The notes beneath the pieces are model-generated. The model saw only the letters and a list, made by a program, of their open reading frames with translations. It was not told the DNA's origin and did no database searches. DNA of 64,000 nt, from assembly GCF_042667405.1 (NCBI RefSeq), contig NZ_JBHVAL010000001.1, positions 558,001 through 622,000 of the forward strand, written 5' to 3'. Shown in pieces: positions 46,793 to 54,032 of this stretch (position 1 is its first letter; every line of letters starts with the position of its first letter). Made by a program: the position numbers and the translations under genes. Origin of the DNA: Arthrobacter sp042667405 (lineage in GTDB: Bacteria; Actinomycetota; Actinomycetes; Actinomycetales; Micrococcaceae).

Positions 46793-48301
46793 TCACCGCG
46801 TTGACTTTTGGTCTGATCTGGCAGACGGCCGGTGGACATAACCTTTGGTCGTGCTGAGCGAATTTATGTATTGGGCGTAGTTGGCTGACGAATCGATGGC
46901 GTGGCGGTCGATTGTGGCCGGGGAGTAGCCGAGGGCTTCGGCGATGATGGCCACGGGGGCGAGTTTGGTGAGTTCGTGGAGGGTTCCGAGCCTGGCTGCG
47001 CGACTGCTGAAGGCCGTGCTCAGTCGTTGGGTGAGGGTTGAGGCTTGGATGTGCTGGCCGGGTGAGCCGCCGCGGAATACCCAGTTGCTTTTGGGGTGCG
47101 CTGCTGTCTGGTGATGGGTTGGGGTGGCTGCGAGTTCGCGCCAGGGCTCGTCGAGCGGTGACGTAAGTGCGATTTTGACGGTTCCGAGGGTAATGGTGAC
47201 GAGTTCCTCTGTCACGGTGACGTTGTCCCAGGTCAGTTTGACGATGTCGGAGACTTGCTGGCCGAAGACCAGGATGAGAATGGCTGCTGCGCGGTCTCTC
47301 GGGTTCATGTCGGCAGTGCGGCTGAGATTGGTGACGAGTTCAGTCTGGGCGGCGGCGTCGAGCCGCGGGCTGCTGCCGCGACGGTGGGGCTGCAGTTTCA
47401 GGGAGGGATCGATGAGGTTGGTCCTGATTGCCCAGTCGAGGAATCGTGATGCGATGCCTCGCGTCGTGGGGCCTTCTGCCTGCCATCGGTCCAGGTGTGC
47501 CTGGTTCACTTCGGCGAGTTCGATGCCTTGTTCGCTGAGCCAGTTCTGCAGGTCGATGGCGACGGTGACTGCTTGTTTGGCCCGCAGGAACGTTCCTCGG
47601 GTGACTTCGTCCATCTGATTCATGCGGCGCTGGTGGTGCCAGCGGATGTATCGGCGGGTGATGTCGCGGTGGCTGGGGCTGGTGATCCGGTCGAGGGCCT
47701 GCTCGGCCCAGTCGCTAAACCTTGCACTGAGTTCATCTCGTCGCGGCAGTGCATTGTGTTCGACCATGAGTCCGCGGACGTATTCGCGGGTGCGTGATGC
47801 CGGGAGTTGGTCGAGGCGGGCGTGGGTAATCGCAGGCTCGGTGGCGAGTTGTTGGAGGAACTCGGTGACGTGTGGTTGCTGGATCCAGGTGAGCCCGCTG
47901 TTGGCGCGTTTCATGGACTTCAGAGCGGTTCCAACTGCCCGGAGTTCGGGGGAGGGCGGCCGGTTGTCCGGCGTGCTGAGGATCCGGTCAACGGTCAGGG
48001 CAAGGATGCATGACCAGCATCGGTTGCCTGAGTGTAGTTCGTCTTCTTTGCCGCATGAGATGCAGTCGACGTTGAGGTGGACGCCGGAGCATTTCCGGCA
48101 GGCCGGCAGGGTGTCGACGCGGCCGGGCAAGACTCCCTCGTGGCCGCAGGCGCAGCTGCCGCGAGTTCTTTTGGCCTGTTGGTAGCAGTAGCCGCAGATT
48201 CCACCGTCGGGCCACCGAACTGCGATTTGATGGTGTTCGGCGCAGCGGGCGCAGGCTTCAGGCCATTTTGCGGGGTCGCCGGCTTTACGGGGTCTAGTCA
48301 T
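46793..48301 (-). CDS. Zinc-ribbon protein with degenerate tyrosine-recombinase domain
   Basis: A 502-aa protein from the ATG at 48301 (517 aa if an upstream start at 48346 is used; the shorter form overlaps the HTH gene by 8 nt, matching the other junction). The first 110 residues hold about ten cysteines in CxxC pairs (CARC, CGYC, CACG, CRKC, CISCG, CWSC), i.e. several zinc ribbons. Residues about 190-300 resemble a core-binding SAM-like domain and about 320-480 a recombinase catalytic fold ending in NYAQYI. The catalytic positions look altered: box I reads FGQQVSDIVKL where LR is expected, and the HxxR motif reads HELT. It may therefore be a non-catalytic partner of the upstream recombinase. 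Confidence 0.8.
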   Translation of the reverse strand: MTRPRKAGDPAKWPEACARCAEHHQIAVRWPDGGICGYCYQQAKRTRGSCACGHEGVLPGRVDTLPACRKCSGVHLNVDCISCGKEDELHSGNRCWSCILALTVDRILSTPDNRPPSPELRAVGTALKSMKRANSGLTWIQQPHVTEFLQQLATEPAITHARLDQLPASRTREYVRGLMVEHNALPRRDELSARFSDWAEQALDRITSPSHRDITRRYIRWHHQRRMNQMDEVTRGTFLRAKQAVTVAIDLQNWLSEQGIELAEVNQAHLDRWQAEGPTTRGIASRFLDWAIRTNLIDPSLKLQPHRRGSSPRLDAAAQTELVTNLSRTADMNPRDRAAAILILVFGQQVSDIVKLTWDNVTVTEELVTITLGTVKIALTSPLDEPWRELAATPTHHQTAAHPKSNWVFRGGSPGQHIQASTLTQRLSTAFSSRAARLGTLHELTKLAPVAIIAEALGYSPATIDRHAIDSSANYAQYINSLSTTKGYVHRPSARSDQKSTR

Positions 48302-48647
48302 CTTCGTCCGGTGGCAGAACCCGGATCCGGCGGGCAATTGGCGCACCGGGAGTGATGCCCAGGTCTTCTGGCCGCTTTGGGGCGTTCGCGGTCTTGGCGG
48401 CGCGCATCTGCACGAAGGGCTCGAACAGGTCGTTGGGCGTGCACTCGAGGATGTCGCAGAGGGCGGCGAAGGTCTGGGCGGGAATGCGCTCGGGTGTTCC
48501 AGTGACGAGCCGGTGGACCTGGGCGTTGGAGAGGTTGATGCCCCGGGCCTTGAGCAGGGGGAGCAGCTCGGTGGTTTTCCAGAGGTTTCGTTGGGCCATG
48601 AGCTGCCGGAGGTTCCAGCGGTAGCCGATCCGTCGCTGTTCAGCCAT
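48294..48647 (-). CDS. XRE-type helix-turn-helix regulator of the island
   Basis: A 117-aa DNA-binding protein. The HTH lies at about residues 12-70: NLRQLMAQRNLWKTTELLPLLKARGINLSNAQVHRLVTG in outline, then FAALCDILECTPNDLFEPF, the typical end of an XRE/Cro (HTH_26) domain. The C-terminal 45 residues are charged and probably flexible. It overlaps the upstream recombinase stop by 8 nt and the downstream zinc-ribbon gene start by 8 nt, so the three are translated in a coupled way. It may control recombinase expression or act as a directionality factor. Confidence 0.88.
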   Translation of the reverse strand: MAEQRRIGYRWNLRQLMAQRNLWKTTELLPLLKARGINLSNAQVHRLVTGTPERIPAQTFAALCDILECTPNDLFEPFVQMRAAKTANAPKRPEDLGITPGAPIARRIRVLPPDEDD

Positions 48648-49770
48648 GGCTGTTCCCCTCGCCGTCGCCCGTGCGTAGCCGCTGGGCGATCATTTTCTGG
48701 ATGGTCTTCTGTTTGAAGTCCGCCGACACGGAAGTATAGAGGGCCGTGGTGGAGGAGTAGCTGTGTCCGACTTGCTGCTGGATAAACAGCGGGTCGTAAC
48801 CGGCTTCAATCAGGTGCGTCACGTAGGAGTGCCTCAGCGTGTGCAGGGTCAGTTCTTCCGGGAGCCCGGCGATCTTCCGCACCCGCTGGAAAGAACGGTC
48901 GAAGTTGCGGTAAACAGTCGAGCCTGAGCGCTCCGACGGCCAGAGACTGGCGGACCGGTCAGCGGTCGGGAATCGCTTGCGGCCGTCAGGGGAGAGCCAG
49001 TACTCGAGGAGCCCCACCACCCAGTCGAATTCCGGGACGGTGAGCACGGTCCGGCGCCGGGGCCCTGAGCCCTTGGTTCCCTTGGCCCAGCGCACCTGGA
49101 GCGCCCCGAAACGGCCGAACTGCTCGACGTGCGGGTTCGGGCCGAAATCGACGTACTCGAGCATCACCAGTTCACGCCGGCGCAGCCCGTAGGCGTAAGC
49201 GACCTTGAACGCCGTCGAGTCCCTCAGCGCCGGCAGCCAACGCTTTGAACCCTTGGCGAACTCGGTGTCGACCAGGTCATCTGCGGCGTCAAAGAAGGTC
49301 TGCAGTTCGGTCCGAGTGAAGGCCCGGCGCCGCGCCGGCACGGCATCATCGGTCGTATGACGGGGTGAGTTCCACTCGAAGACCACCTGCACCGGAATGT
49401 CCGAAAAGACCCGTTCGCAGAACGACGCCCAGCCGTAACGCCCGTCCGTCAGGTAGGAGCAAAACGCCCTGATAGCCCCGGAATTAGCCCTCAGCGTCGA
49501 CAGCGCCAGACCCTTCTCTGAGCTGCGCCGGTCCGCCAGGAACTCGTCCACATGATGGGCCGTCCACGTCCACGGATACTCATTGGCGTGCTCCTGGAAC
49601 CGCTGGACTGTCCCACACGAGCTTTTGATGTACGACGTCGACAGGCCGCGCGCCAGCATCTGCGCACGCCAACCATCCAACATCGCCTCGAAAACACGAT
49701 CCTCGGCACGCAGCAGCCCGACATTGACGTTGGTCAGAAAGGCCGGAATCCGCCCAGGTTCAATACTCAC
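48640..49770 (-). CDS. Tyrosine-type site-specific recombinase/integrase
   Basis: A 376-aa integrase with all catalytic residues visible: box I Arg in YGLRRRELVML near residue 215, the HxxR motif in LHTLRHSYVTHL near residue 315, the His of VGHSYSSTTALY and the nucleophilic Tyr at its end near residue 347. Residues about 20-125 form the core-binding domain. The GTG start is 20 nt from a 9-bp inverted repeat (49790-49812). The size resembles TnpA of Tn554 (about 361 aa). It is the first gene of a coupled three-gene operon and the only member with an intact active site, so it should be the strand-exchange enzyme of the island. Confidence 0.92.
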   Translation of the reverse strand: MSIEPGRIPAFLTNVNVGLLRAEDRVFEAMLDGWRAQMLARGLSTSYIKSSCGTVQRFQEHANEYPWTWTAHHVDEFLADRRSSEKGLALSTLRANSGAIRAFCSYLTDGRYGWASFCERVFSDIPVQVVFEWNSPRHTTDDAVPARRRAFTRTELQTFFDAADDLVDTEFAKGSKRWLPALRDSTAFKVAYAYGLRRRELVMLEYVDFGPNPHVEQFGRFGALQVRWAKGTKGSGPRRRTVLTVPEFDWVVGLLEYWLSPDGRKRFPTADRSASLWPSERSGSTVYRNFDRSFQRVRKIAGLPEELTLHTLRHSYVTHLIEAGYDPLFIQQQVGHSYSSTTALYTSVSADFKQKTIQKMIAQRLRTGDGEGNSHG

Positions 49771-49789
49771 TAATCAAACTGTACGCAAA

Positions 49790-49812
49790 AATCTCTCACT
49801 TAATGAGAGATT
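49790..49812. promoter_or_regulatory. Inverted repeat upstream of the integrase gene
   Basis: A perfect 9-bp inverted repeat (AATCTCTCA, 5-nt spacer, TGAGAGATT) lies 20 bp before the integrase start. A further TCTCTCA copy is at 49925-49931. It is in a locally AT-rich stretch. It could be the operator for the XRE-type protein or a recombinase binding site. Confidence 0.55.
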
Positions 49813-50005
49813 ACGTTGCTGCACCGCAGCATCGCGCGCATAGACGCGTTCATGCCAGTCGGCGTCGAGGTCTCACTACAACCGCCTGACCTGCGCAAAC
49901 ACTAAAAGGCTAATTGGGACCAGTTCTCTCATCTACTTCTACTCGTCCCACTCCAACGCCGATAATCTACATTATGTCAACTAACGTTTTTGAAGCCCAC
50001 CCCCA

Positions 50006-50659
50006 TCAAGGCATCGCATTGGCTTCCACGTAGGCTCGTCGCAGGCCTTTGCGCGCTCGGAAGACCAAGGCTGATGCTGCATTCGGCGTAATCCCCATCG
50101 CCTCGGCAATCCGGGCCGGCTTCATGGCTTCCACCTCGCTGAACCAAAGCACTGACTGCCAGCGATGCGGCAGGGAACGCAATACTTGGATCAGCACGGC
50201 GGTCTCATCGGCCTCCAGCCCGGAGTGGTCAATCCCGATGTCCTCGCGCAAGGGAAATCTCATTGGGAACGCACGCCGGGCCTGGATGTTTCGACGATGC
50301 GCCATCCGTCGGACGATGCTCAACAGATAGCCCCTGAACGATTGTCTCGGTCCGCCGCCTTCCTTCAGCGCCTGAAAGACGGATGCAAATGCTTCGCCCA
50401 CGATGTCCTCGGCGTCCGATGGATTATCCGCTTCCTTCATGGCGACGTAGAGTGCGATGCCGCCATACCTGTGGAAAAGTTCTCCGAACGCGGCAGGCTG
50501 GCTGGCCCGAACCTGGGCGATCAGGACATCGTCGCCTGCCTCCGCAGCCGGGCCCTCCCGCCCGCTCCCCCGCCATTCGCCAACCGGCTCAGGCGGCAGT
50601 GGGCACTGCGGCTCCTGGGCGTGGATGACAGCGGTATCTGACAAGGCAGCAGCGGGCAT
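50006..50659 (-). CDS. ECF-type RNA polymerase sigma factor
   Basis: A 217-aa sigma-70 family protein with only regions 2 and 4. Region 2 spans about residues 48-120 (FGELFHRYGGIALYVAM, then NPSDAEDIVGEAFASVFQAL), and region 4 about 155-212 (LRSLPHRWQSVLWFSEVEAMKPARIAEAMGIT in outline, with an HTH ending in NAASALVFRARKGLRRAY). The N-terminal 40 residues are Pro/Gly-rich and variable. Sigma factors of this kind are usually followed by an anti-sigma gene, but downstream here lies the recombinase island, so any partner is elsewhere or was displaced. Confidence 0.9.
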   Translation of the reverse strand: MPAAALSDTAVIHAQEPQCPLPPEPVGEWRGSGREGPAAEAGDDVLIAQVRASQPAAFGELFHRYGGIALYVAMKEADNPSDAEDIVGEAFASVFQALKEGGGPRQSFRGYLLSIVRRMAHRRNIQARRAFPMRFPLREDIGIDHSGLEADETAVLIQVLRSLPHRWQSVLWFSEVEAMKPARIAEAMGITPNAASALVFRARKGLRRAYVEANAMP

Positions 50660-50809
50660 GGTTCCTCTTCGGGCGCTTGATCAAGGGGTCCTTGAATCTA
50701 GGGCGCCAGGAGCCCGGATGACGTAGGAATGCAGCTTTTTGATGAAATTCGAGGAGAAGGTGCAGGATTTTGAGATGTGTTGCCGCAGGTGGCCCATGCT
50801 GCAGGCACA

Positions 50810-50845
50810 CGAAAGCCCCGCCGGATGCGTCCGGCGGGGCTTTCG
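50810..50845 (-). terminator. Terminator after the first VOC gene
   Basis: A 16-bp perfect stem (50810-50825 with 50830-50845) with a 4-nt loop lies 25 bp after the stop of the minus-strand VOC gene. It is among the most stable hairpins of the window. Confidence 0.9.
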
Positions 50846-50869
50846 AACTGTGCGTCAGTCTGCCTTCGA

Positions 50870-51298
50870 TCAGCCCTGCTGCTGGGCTCCAGCGATGTTC
50901 ACCAGCCAGGCTATGCCGAACTTATCCACGCACATTCCAAAGACATCACCCCACGGTGCGCTTTCGAGCGGCATGGTGACCGTTCCGCCGTCGACAAGCT
51001 TGTCCCAGTAACCACGAAGTTCCGCTTCGTCCGAAGATTCGCCGCTCAGCGATACGGAAATGTTGTTTCCCGGGTTGTACTCCATGCCGTTCGGCGTATC
51101 GGATGCCATGATGGTCAGGCCATTGGGCGAGACAAGCATGGCGTGCATGACCTTGTCGGCTTCGGCTGGATCCTGGCTGGCCTGGTAATCGCCGAAAGTG
51201 CTGATGTTCAACTCACCGCCGAACACTGACTCATAGAAAGTGATCGCGTCACGGGCGTTGTCCCTGAAGGAGATGTAGGGATTCAGGCGGGAAGTCAT
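50870..51298 (-). CDS. PhnB-like VOC superfamily protein
   Basis: A 142-aa protein of the glyoxalase/bleomycin-resistance (VOC) fold, PhnB branch. It begins NPYISFRDNARDAITFYESVFGGEL in outline, typical of this branch, has HAMLVSPNGLTIMASD near residue 52 and ends with GDVFGMCVDKFGIAWLVNI. Members bind a metal and small substrates, but PhnB-type proteins have no agreed reaction. It lies 84 bp downstream of a second VOC gene on the same strand and is followed by a strong terminator. Confidence 0.88.
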   Translation of the reverse strand: MTSRLNPYISFRDNARDAITFYESVFGGELNISTFGDYQASQDPAEADKVMHAMLVSPNGLTIMASDTPNGMEYNPGNNISVSLSGESSDEAELRGYWDKLVDGGTVTMPLESAPWGDVFGMCVDKFGIAWLVNIAGAQQQG

Positions 51299-51382
51299 GT
51301 GGTCAGTTCTCCTTTATGTTGTTGGTGTACATGCACGTCATCGTGCCTCGCGGGCGCCGGCCGTCGGCCCTCCCCCACAGTT

Positions 51383-51838
51383 TCAGTCGCCGTCGTAAGC
51401 CTTTTGCAGAACGGCGAGGTCGAGTTTTCGCATTTTTAACATGGCCTCCATGGCACGTTGTGAGCCCGCCGCATCCGGACCATTCAGAAGTCCGGTCATG
51501 GCAGTGGGAACGATTTGCCAGGAGAGGCCAAACTTATCCTTGAGCCACCCGCACTGGCTCTCCTCTCCCCCAACAAGCAGAGCCTCCCAGTATCGGTCGA
51601 CCTCCTCTTGGGATTCACAGTTCACCACCAAGGAAACTGCCTCATTGAACGTGAAGTGTGGGCCTCCGTTGAGACCCATGAACTGCCGGCCTTCAATCTC
51701 AAACTCGACCGTCAGGACGCTGCCGTCCGGACCAGGCACGCCAGGACCGATCGAAGAGTTGTCGAATATCGATGTGTAAAACTGTGCTGCCTCAGCCGCT
51801 TGGCCGTCGAACCACAAACAAGTAGAGATCTTCTGCAT
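51383..51838 (-). CDS. VOC superfamily protein (3-demethylubiquinone methyltransferase-like annotation family)
   Basis: A 151-aa VOC protein from the ATG at 51838, which has GAGGAG 9 nt upstream. It shows the family start QKISTCLWFDGQAAEAAQFYTSIF, then VLTVEFEIEGRQFMGLNGGP near residue 42 and KDKFGLSWQIVP near residue 105, with MLKMRKLDLA at the end. Many relatives are misnamed as 3-demethylubiquinone-9 methyltransferases, but no SAM fold is present. The true reaction is unknown. It is paired in tandem with the PhnB-like gene. Confidence 0.88.
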   Translation of the reverse strand: MQKISTCLWFDGQAAEAAQFYTSIFDNSSIGPGVPGPDGSVLTVEFEIEGRQFMGLNGGPHFTFNEAVSLVVNCESQEEVDRYWEALLVGGEESQCGWLKDKFGLSWQIVPTAMTGLLNGPDAAGSQRAMEAMLKMRKLDLAVLQKAYDGD

Positions 51839-52014
51839 GCGCCACTCCTCGAACGACGACGGGAACCGCGTGTCCCCCATCAGAGGCTAGTACCGTGAGT
51901 TCACTCACACAACGGGCCAACATCGATTACCCATGGTTTGGGGATAACCAAAGCCCCGCTGCGGATTGGGCGCCGACTTCGCGCCTGCGCGAGGTCCCCG
52001 ATAGGGTCAAAGGC

Positions 52015-52404
52015 ATGTCTTCGTCCACTAAGTCCTGGCTGGCGGCCGCCGCCGGGGATCTTCTCCTGATTCTTGTCTTTGCCGCGATCGGCCGGGACGC
52101 GCACGCACGCGGAGACATCATCTCCGGCGCCTTCATCACGGCTTGGCCCTTTTTGGTTGGCGCGTTGGTCGGCTGGCTTGTCCCCCGAGTGTGGCGGGCG
52201 CCCTTCTCCGTCTGGCCTTCGGGTGTGGCAGTGTGGCTGGGCGCCGTGATTGTTGGGATGCTGCTCAGGGCTGCAACGGGACAAACCGTGGTGCTGCCTT
52301 TCATTATTGTTGCGTTGATCAGCCTGGGCGTATTCCTGCTCGGTTTCCGTGCGTTGTACGCCCTCATCCGTCGCGCCGCAGCCAAGCGGCAACACCGGGC
52401 GTGA
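52015..52404 (+). CDS. DUF3054 membrane protein
   Basis: A 129-aa protein with four hydrophobic segments (about residues 8-26, 40-58, 66-84, 92-114) separated by short loops: AGDLLLILVFAAIGRDAH, WPFLVGALVGWLVP, WPSGVAVWLGAVIVGMLLR. The AIGR and WP(F/S) positions fit the DUF3054 family, common in actinobacteria and of unknown function. The ATG at 52015 is used because the membrane domain begins at once; an open stretch upstream from 51895 has no such features. Confidence 0.8.
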   Translation: MSSSTKSWLAAAAGDLLLILVFAAIGRDAHARGDIISGAFITAWPFLVGALVGWLVPRVWRAPFSVWPSGVAVWLGAVIVGMLLRAATGQTVVLPFIIVALISLGVFLLGFRALYALIRRAAAKRQHRA

Positions 52405-52477
52405 TCCGGTCCGCCAACCTGGGGATGCACTAGGCTGGGAACCGTCCGCAACGATGCTTTTTTCGGAAAGGCCCCAC

Positions 52478-52756
52478 GTGATCACCGCTTTTGTCCTGAT
52501 CAAGACCGATGCCTCACGCATCCCGGAAACAGCCGAGCAGATTTCGGCCATCCAAGGCATCAGTGAGGTCTATTCAGTCACTGGCGAATGGGATCTCATT
52601 GCTGTCGCCAGGGTTTCCAAGCATGAAGATCTTGCCGACGTCATCGCCGACCGCCTGTCCAAGGTGCCTTCGGTGGTCCACACCACCACGCACATCGCTT
52701 TCCGGGCCTACTCGCAGCACGACCTCGATGCCGCATTTGCACTCGGTTTTGAATAA
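52478..52756 (+). CDS. Lrp/AsnC-type ligand-binding domain protein without HTH
   Basis: A 92-aa protein made only of the RAM (Lrp/AsnC C-terminal) fold: ITAFVLIKTDASRIPETAEQI, GISEVYSVTGEWDLIAVARV near residue 32, and VVHTTTHIAFRAYS. The usual N-terminal HTH is absent. Stand-alone RAM proteins can bind amino acids or related effectors and modulate partner proteins. The GTG at 52478 has GGAAAGG upstream. It is convergent with trpD, a tryptophan gene, but a functional link is speculative. Confidence 0.87.
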   Translation: MITAFVLIKTDASRIPETAEQISAIQGISEVYSVTGEWDLIAVARVSKHEDLADVIADRLSKVPSVVHTTTHIAFRAYSQHDLDAAFALGFE

Positions 52757-52825
52757 ACGCTGAACCCGTATCGTGCCGCGTCGTAGCGGCGTCGAGCGTC
52801 GTTCCGGCGTCCGGGCAAAGCCCCG

Positions 52826-53884
52826 TCAGCCTTGGCTCAGGGCAGTCCATTTCGCCAACACTCCGGCGGCCATGCCGGACTCGATGGACTCAGTTGCCGT
52901 GTCGAACGCAGAGCGCATCCGCTCCAGCAGGCTGCCTTCGGCACGAAGATCGAAAGCCACCAACCCCGCGGCCGCGTTGAGCAGCACCGCGTCCCTGACG
53001 GGTCCGACCTTGCCATCAAGCACTTCACGAACGACGCCGGCATTGACCATGGCATCTCCGCCGCGAAGGTCCGCCACGGTGGAAGGCTTTATGCCAAGAT
53101 CAGCAGGAGTGAAGACCTGCTCCGTCACGGAACCATCCCTGATCTCCCACACAGTGGACGGCCCGGTGGGCGTCAGTTCATCCAGTCCGTCGTCACCGCG
53201 GAACACGAGGCCACGGCTCCCCCGCCGGGCCAGGACTCCTGCAACAAGCGGAGCCATCCGTGCATTGGCAACGCCCACCGCCGATGCCTGCACGTGGGCA
53301 GGGTTGGTCATGGGCCCGAGGAAATTGAAGGCTGTAGGAACGGCAAGCTCGCGACGGGGAACAGCCGTGTGCCTGAATGACGGGTGGAAAACCTGGGCGA
53401 AGCAAAACGTGATACCCGCCTCTTCAGCATTGCGTGCCACTTGCTCGATGGAAAGGTCCAGCCGGACCCCGAGCGCCTCCAGAACGTCCGCCGAACCCGA
53501 CGTAGACGAGGCCGCCCTGTTTCCGTGCTTAACCACCTTGGCCCCGGCTCCGGCGGCAACGAGGGCCGCCATCGTGGAGATGTTCACGGTATTAAGCCGG
53601 TCGCCACCGGTTCCGACGATGTCCAGCTTTTCGCCGGAAATCGAAATCGGATTGGCATGCTGGACCATGGCCTCAACCAGGCCCGCGAGCTCTTCCACCG
53701 TCTCACCCTTGGCGCGGAGGGCCACAAGGAAACCGGCGATCTGCGACGGAGTGGCTTCGCCGGACATGATCGTGTTCATGGCCCACTCTGTGTTGCCCAC
53801 AGCAAGGTCGTCGCCGTTGATCAATGCTGAGATGAGCCCTGGCCAGGTATTGCTGGCTGCAGGTGCCGATGCCGGAGAAGTCAC
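52826..53884 (-). CDS. trpD: Anthranilate phosphoribosyltransferase (TrpD)
   Basis: A 352-aa enzyme joining anthranilate and phosphoribosyl pyrophosphate, the second step of tryptophan synthesis. The PRPP-binding VGTGGDRLNTVNIST is near residue 90 and the KHGNRAASSTSGSADVLEALG anthranilate/PRPP region near residue 118. The helical N-terminal domain includes MSGEATPSQIAGFLVALRAKGET. All expected motifs are present and the length is standard. It stands alone, divergent from ctaE; the other trp genes are not in this window. Confidence 0.95.
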   Translation of the reverse strand: MTSPASAPAASNTWPGLISALINGDDLAVGNTEWAMNTIMSGEATPSQIAGFLVALRAKGETVEELAGLVEAMVQHANPISISGEKLDIVGTGGDRLNTVNISTMAALVAAGAGAKVVKHGNRAASSTSGSADVLEALGVRLDLSIEQVARNAEEAGITFCFAQVFHPSFRHTAVPRRELAVPTAFNFLGPMTNPAHVQASAVGVANARMAPLVAGVLARRGSRGLVFRGDDGLDELTPTGPSTVWEIRDGSVTEQVFTPADLGIKPSTVADLRGGDAMVNAGVVREVLDGKVGPVRDAVLLNAAAGLVAFDLRAEGSLLERMRSAFDTATESIESGMAAGVLAKWTALSQG

Positions 53885-54020
53885 TCCCTGATGCTATCGA
53901 GCCAGCCACGCCGATGACCAATGTGAACCACGCCGGGAACTTTTCCGCGCGATTTCGCGTCTTTGTAGAAAAAGTCTCCCGAATCGGTGGTTTGCATTGG
54001 GAACTCTGGACTTTTACAGA

Positions 54021-54026
54021 CATAAT
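54021..54026 (+). promoter_or_regulatory. -10 element of a predicted leaderless ctaE transcript
   Basis: CATAAT ends 6 nt before the GTG of ctaE, which would place transcription start on or next to the start codon. No ribosome site is visible upstream of that GTG, so the mRNA is predicted to be leaderless. A convincing -35 box was not found. Confidence 0.5.
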
Positions 54027-54032
54027 GTCCTT

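Larger units (their letters stand above)
46072..49951. mobile_element. Accessory island with tyrosine recombinase module (boundaries approximate)
   Basis: The stretch between the UvrA-like gene and the sigma factor gene contains an active-looking tyrosine recombinase, an XRE-type protein, a zinc-ribbon recombinase-like protein and a 126-aa protein, all on the minus strand. An 11-bp sequence at 46072-46082 recurs inverted at 49941-49951, close to both neighbouring genes, and is used here as tentative limits. The gene order A, regulator, B, C recalls Tn554-type elements (tnpA, tnpB, tnpC), but the extra HTH gene and the degenerate B protein differ. No target duplication was identified. Confidence 0.45.
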
